A stretch of 9,144 nt of DNA, from positions 1 through 9,144 of the forward strand of contig JANTGN010000099.1 of assembly GCA_024762895.1 (NCBI GenBank). The letters run 5' to 3'. The first letter of the stretch is position 1. Every line of letters starts with the position of its first letter. Below the pieces are notes generated by a model. It searched no databases, had not been told where the DNA came from, and worked only from the letters and a program-made list of their open reading frames with translations. Position numbers and translations under genes: made by a program. This stretch comes from Thiotrichales bacterium (GTDB lineage: Bacteria; Pseudomonadota; Gammaproteobacteria; J044). This document shows, piece by piece, positions 7,857 through 9,144 of this stretch.

Positions 7857-8219
7857 CTAGCCCATATCTGACTGTTCGGGTCCTGTCAGAATGGCTGCCA
7901 CATTATCGACAATTTCATCAATTTCCGAGGCATCATAATGGTGGATATGGATTTGTTGTTTTTTATCAGCGTATTCACGCTGCAGGTCTTTTACCTGTCG
8001 TGCAATACACTGTTTAAACCGCAAATGGATGTGGGATATACGCTGATCTGCATGTTTGGATATATGCTCAGCCTTATGCTTTGCATTCTGAAGAATCTTT
8101 AGTGCTTCTTTCTCACAGTTCTGTATGGCCTCCCTGGCCGACTCCTCAGCACCCAGTACCTGGGACATGGCATCCTGTACAGTGACAGAAGACTGGCTTT
8201 CGTCTTTATCTTTAGACAT
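7857..8219 (-). CDS. V-type ATPase G/H-like peripheral stalk subunit
   Basis: First gene of the ATPase operon, a 120-aa charged protein. Residues about 15-90 are mostly Ala, Glu, Lys, Gln and Ile in a helical, coiled-coil pattern with no membrane segment. In A/V-ATPases a small protein of this type (G in Thermus, H in archaea) pairs with subunit E to form the peripheral stalk that stops the A3B3 head from rotating. The identification rests on length, helical character and position at the operon head, as in Thermus and Enterococcus, because this family is poorly conserved. I prefer the ATG at 8219 to the GTG at 8228: GGTGGAG (8229-8223) sits just before the ATG, whereas the GTG lies inside that motif. 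The central and C-terminal parts contain many histidines (for example H-I-H-H near residue 90), which is unusual. The stop is 5 nt before the next ATG. Confidence 0.65.
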   Translation of the reverse strand: MSKDKDESQSSVTVQDAMSQVLGAEESAREAIQNCEKEALKILQNAKHKAEHISKHADQRISHIHLRFKQCIARQVKDLQREYADKKQQIHIHHYDASEIDEIVDNVAAILTGPEQSDMG

Positions 8220-8274
8220 ACACTCCACCGTTTTTCTTTATAAGTTTGGAGCTTATCAGTTAATTTCTAATGGA

Positions 8275-8283
8275 ATTATATCA
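8275..8283 (-). promoter_or_regulatory. Extended -10 promoter of the ATPase operon
   Basis: On the minus strand, 8283 to 8275 reads TGA-TATAAT, a perfect extended -10. The -35 region is poor. The predicted start near 8268 gives a leader of about 49 nt before the first ATPase gene. It lies downstream of the terminator at 8456-8426, so the ATPase genes can be transcribed independently of the peptide unit. The rest of 8229-8425 is AT-rich and shows no gene. Confidence 0.55.
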
Positions 8284-8425
8284 AACTATGAAATTACCAA
8301 AGGTGGGGTTTAGATCTAATATTGACATTGATCTGATAAAAGCCTTTAGTGCCGCACATTTGTTGTTTATTAAGACAAATTCTTCACCAGCCAATCTTCA
8401 AAAACCAGTAGCGTTTAAGCAACAT

Positions 8426-8456
8426 AAAAAAACGGAGTCAGAAAAGACTCCGTTTT
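8426..8456 (-). terminator. Intrinsic terminator of the peptide operon
   Basis: On the minus strand, AAAACGGAGTC (8456 to 8446), a 6-nt loop and GACTCCGTTTT (8439 to 8429) form a perfect 11-bp stem with a 7-bp GC-containing core. The run of T extends to 8426. It ends 25 nt beyond the stop of the 71-aa peptide gene and separates it from the ATPase operon. The A/T flanks also make the reverse orientation partly functional, but no plus-strand gene is seen here. Confidence 0.9.
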
Positions 8457-8481
8457 ATAGCAAGCTATGGCAAGTGAGGTT

Positions 8482-8697
8482 TTAATTACCACATTTTCCG
8501 GGGCGGCCAGGGCGAGTTCCGGAAAAGTCATTGCAATTTACATCATGACCAGGGGGTGGGTTATCTAAACCATTACCAAGGCCTTCATTGCCTTTAACGG
8601 AACCTGCAGATGCAAGCGAAGGTACTACCGATGCTGTAATTAGGGCCGGTGCAACATAGGCCGCCTTTTTAACAAAATCTCTTCTTGTGTTACGCAT
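8482..8697 (-). CDS. Small exported peptide, Tat-like leader, Gly/Pro/Asn tail
   Basis: This 71-aa paralog of the upstream peptide is identical to it at 29 of the first 36 residues. It has T-R-R-D-F-V-K (4-10), a hydrophobic stretch with prolines (12-28) and A-S-A (29-31) before Gly32, so a 40-residue mature peptide is predicted if the leader is cleaved. The tail shares nothing with its neighbour: it is rich in Gly, Asn and Pro, with a P-P-P run at 47-49 and two cysteines at 55 and 69 that could form one disulfide. The ATG has a strong ribosome binding site, GGAGG, 6 nt upstream (8708 to 8704). No terminator lies in the 40 nt between the two peptide genes, while a strong one follows 25 nt after this stop, so the pair forms one transcription unit. 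Function is not known; short Tat-leader peptides with variable tails occur in proteobacteria, but I cannot name a characterised homolog. Confidence 0.75.
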   Translation of the reverse strand: MRNTRRDFVKKAAYVAPALITASVVPSLASAGSVKGNEGLGNGLDNPPPGHDVNCNDFSGTRPGRPGKCGN

Positions 8698-8737
8698 AAT
8701 GCACCTCCCAACTACTTTTTGAATAAATGATATTTAT

Positions 8738-8947
8738 CTACCCGAAATAATTTCGCCAAAAATCACGCCATCGGCTACGACGATTCTGTCTGCGTTGCTG
8801 GTAATGGTCATGATTCCTAACTCGGTCACCTGTATCCTCGCCCTTAACAGAGCCTGCTGATGCTAATGAGGGAATGACGCTTGCAGTAATAATAGCTGGC
8901 GGTACATACAAGGCTTTTTTAACGAATTCTCTTCTTGTGTCTGCCAT
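8738..8947 (-). CDS. Small exported peptide, Tat-like leader, Arg-rich tail
   Basis: This 69-aa protein is not matched to a named family. Residues 4-10 read T-R-R-E-F-V-K, a close fit to the twin-arginine consensus (S/T)RRxFLK. A mildly hydrophobic stretch follows at about 12-28, then A-S-A at 29-31, a plausible signal peptidase site before Gly32. The leader therefore suggests folded export and release of a 38-residue peptide. The tail (37-69) carries nine Arg, several His, and aromatics at Tyr49, Trp60, Phe63, Trp64, Tyr67 and Phe68. It is strongly cationic and contains no cysteine. The start at 8947 is chosen for its ribosome binding site and for alignment with the paralog; the frame stays open upstream to 9010 but only with a TTG start. 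The next gene begins 40 nt after the stop, so the two are likely cotranscribed. A cationic secreted peptide, a RiPP-like precursor or a nucleic-acid or membrane-binding peptide are all possible; function is unknown. Confidence 0.75.
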   Translation of the reverse strand: MADTRREFVKKALYVPPAIITASVIPSLASAGSVKGEDTGDRVRNHDHYQQRRQNRRSRWRDFWRNYFG

Positions 8948-8954
8948 TTTCAGT

Positions 8955-8959
8955 CTCCC
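8955..8959 (-). promoter_or_regulatory. Ribosome binding site fixing the 69-aa peptide start
   Basis: GGGAG on the minus strand (8959 to 8955) stands 7 nt before the ATG at 8947. It supports this ATG over an upstream in-frame TTG at 9010. It also puts the twin-arginine motif at residues 5-6, matching the neighbouring paralog. Confidence 0.75.
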
Positions 8960-8975
8960 ATTTATTTTCGCTGAA

Positions 8976-8995
8976 ATGGTCAAACCATCCGTGGT
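8976..8995 (-). promoter_or_regulatory. Overlapping alternative hairpins in peptide mRNA leader
   Basis: Two small inverted repeats share one arm. ATGGT (8976-8980) pairs with ACCAT (8984-8988) around CAA. ACCA (8984-8987) can also pair with TGGT (8992-8995) around TCCG. The two structures exclude each other and sit 17-37 nt upstream of the Shine-Dalgarno sequence of the 69-aa peptide gene. The stems are short, so a regulatory role is speculative. Confidence 0.2.
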
Positions 8996-9006
8996 TCTAA
9001 CAACTA

Positions 9007-9024
9007 TCAACCCAGATTGGTTGA
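9007..9024. repeat. 6-bp inverted repeat with 6-bp spacer
   Basis: TCAACC (9007-9012) and GGTTGA (9019-9024) are exact reverse complements around the spacer CAGATT. They lie between the CRP-type palindrome and the peptide gene start at 8947. The size fits either a small operator or a weak RNA hairpin. No known regulator is recognised, and a 6-bp arm can occur by chance. Confidence 0.25.
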
Positions 9025-9044
9025 AAGCATACCCATTATTATTC

Positions 9045-9060
9045 TGTGATTTAGTTCACA
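9045..9060. promoter_or_regulatory. CRP/Vfr-type binding palindrome
   Basis: The bases TGTGATTTAGTTCACA form TGTGA-N6-TCACA with both half sites perfect, the consensus core of cAMP receptor protein sites in gammaproteobacteria. The centre is about 105 nt upstream of the ATG at 8947. If transcription starts near 9066 (from the extended -10 at 9081-9073), the site covers about +6 to +21, a position expected to block rather than activate. It could instead serve a gene to the right of the window on the plus strand. The motif is seen directly; the regulator and the sign of control are inferred. Confidence 0.55.
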
Positions 9061-9072
9061 TCTTTCATTCTT

Positions 9073-9081
9073 ATTATAGCA
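9073..9081 (-). promoter_or_regulatory. Extended -10 promoter, candidate for the peptide pair
   Basis: Read on the minus strand, 9081 to 9073 is TGC followed by TATAAT, a perfect sigma70 extended -10 (TGn-TATAAT). No good -35 hexamer lies 15-18 nt upstream, which extended -10 promoters tolerate. Transcription would start near 9066, giving a leader of about 120 nt before the ATG at 8947. The same TGn-TATAAT layout occurs upstream of the ATPase operon. The assignment is inference from motif and position; a second promoter closer to the gene is not excluded. Confidence 0.5.
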
Positions 9082-9144
9082 AGAAATCAACAAAAGCGCC
9101 TAATTTTTCAACATTTTTATACACTTACATCAGATCCCATCAAT

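Noticed and set aside
8322..8350. Plus-strand TTGACA (8322-8327) as a -35 element
   Set aside because: The hexamer 17 nt downstream is only TTTAGT, and no supported plus-strand gene follows.
8125..8485. Two short plus-strand open frames across the peptide/ATPase intergenic region
   Set aside because: One overlaps the start of the first ATPase gene and the other runs through the terminator stem at 8426-8456; neither product looks like a real protein.
8948..9010. N-terminal extension of the 69-aa peptide from a TTG at 9010
   Set aside because: It would bury the twin-arginine motif behind 21 extra residues. The internal ATG has a proper ribosome site and aligns exactly with the paralog.

Overview
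This window is a bacterial chromosomal segment of moderate GC content. Every gene I can support lies on the minus strand, so the biological order runs from right (high coordinates) to left. The bulk, 8219 to 178, is a tightly packed nine-gene operon for a complete A/V-type rotary ATPase. A promoter and terminator separate it from a two-gene unit at the right edge (8947 to 8482) that encodes two short paralogous peptides with twin-arginine-like export signals. Three things make a proteobacterium, probably a gammaproteobacterium, the best guess: a perfect CRP-type palindrome, sigma70-like extended -10 elements, and small Tat-leader peptides. No rRNA or marker gene is present to prove it.

Right edge, 9144 to 8948: regulatory DNA. 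It holds an extended -10 element (TGC-TATAAT, 9081 to 9073). Just downstream is a perfect TGTGA-N6-TCACA palindrome (9045-9060), then small inverted repeats. The peptide genes follow: 8947-8738 (69 aa) and 8697-8482 (71 aa). Their first 36 residues match at 29 positions and contain T-R-R-x-F-V-K-K plus an A-S-A cleavage motif. The tails are unrelated: one is Arg/aromatic-rich, the other Gly/Pro/Asn-rich with two cysteines. A strong intrinsic terminator (8456 to 8426) closes this unit.

ATPase operon: it starts at an extended -10 (TGA-TATAAT, 8283 to 8275). The order is G/H-like stalk protein, C/d-like protein (AC39), I/a, K/c, F, E, A, B, D. Most junctions overlap by 4-11 nt (7081-7084, 4579-4582, 3923-3930, 2173-2183, 795-798), which implies translational coupling and one transcript. 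Subunits A and B form the catalytic head, D and F (with C) the central shaft, and E and G/H the peripheral stalks. I and K form the membrane ion channel. The set is complete for a minimal A/V-ATPase. The c subunit has one hairpin with one carboxylate and lacks the extra polar residues of the Enterococcus hirae sodium site, so proton coupling is the better guess. Direction (pump or synthase) cannot be read from sequence.

Left edge, 177 to 1: no supported gene and no convincing terminator.

The most unusual parts are the peptide pair with a conserved export leader and divergent tails, the CRP palindrome placed where it could block that unit's promoter, and the short divergent C subunit encoded near the front of the operon.
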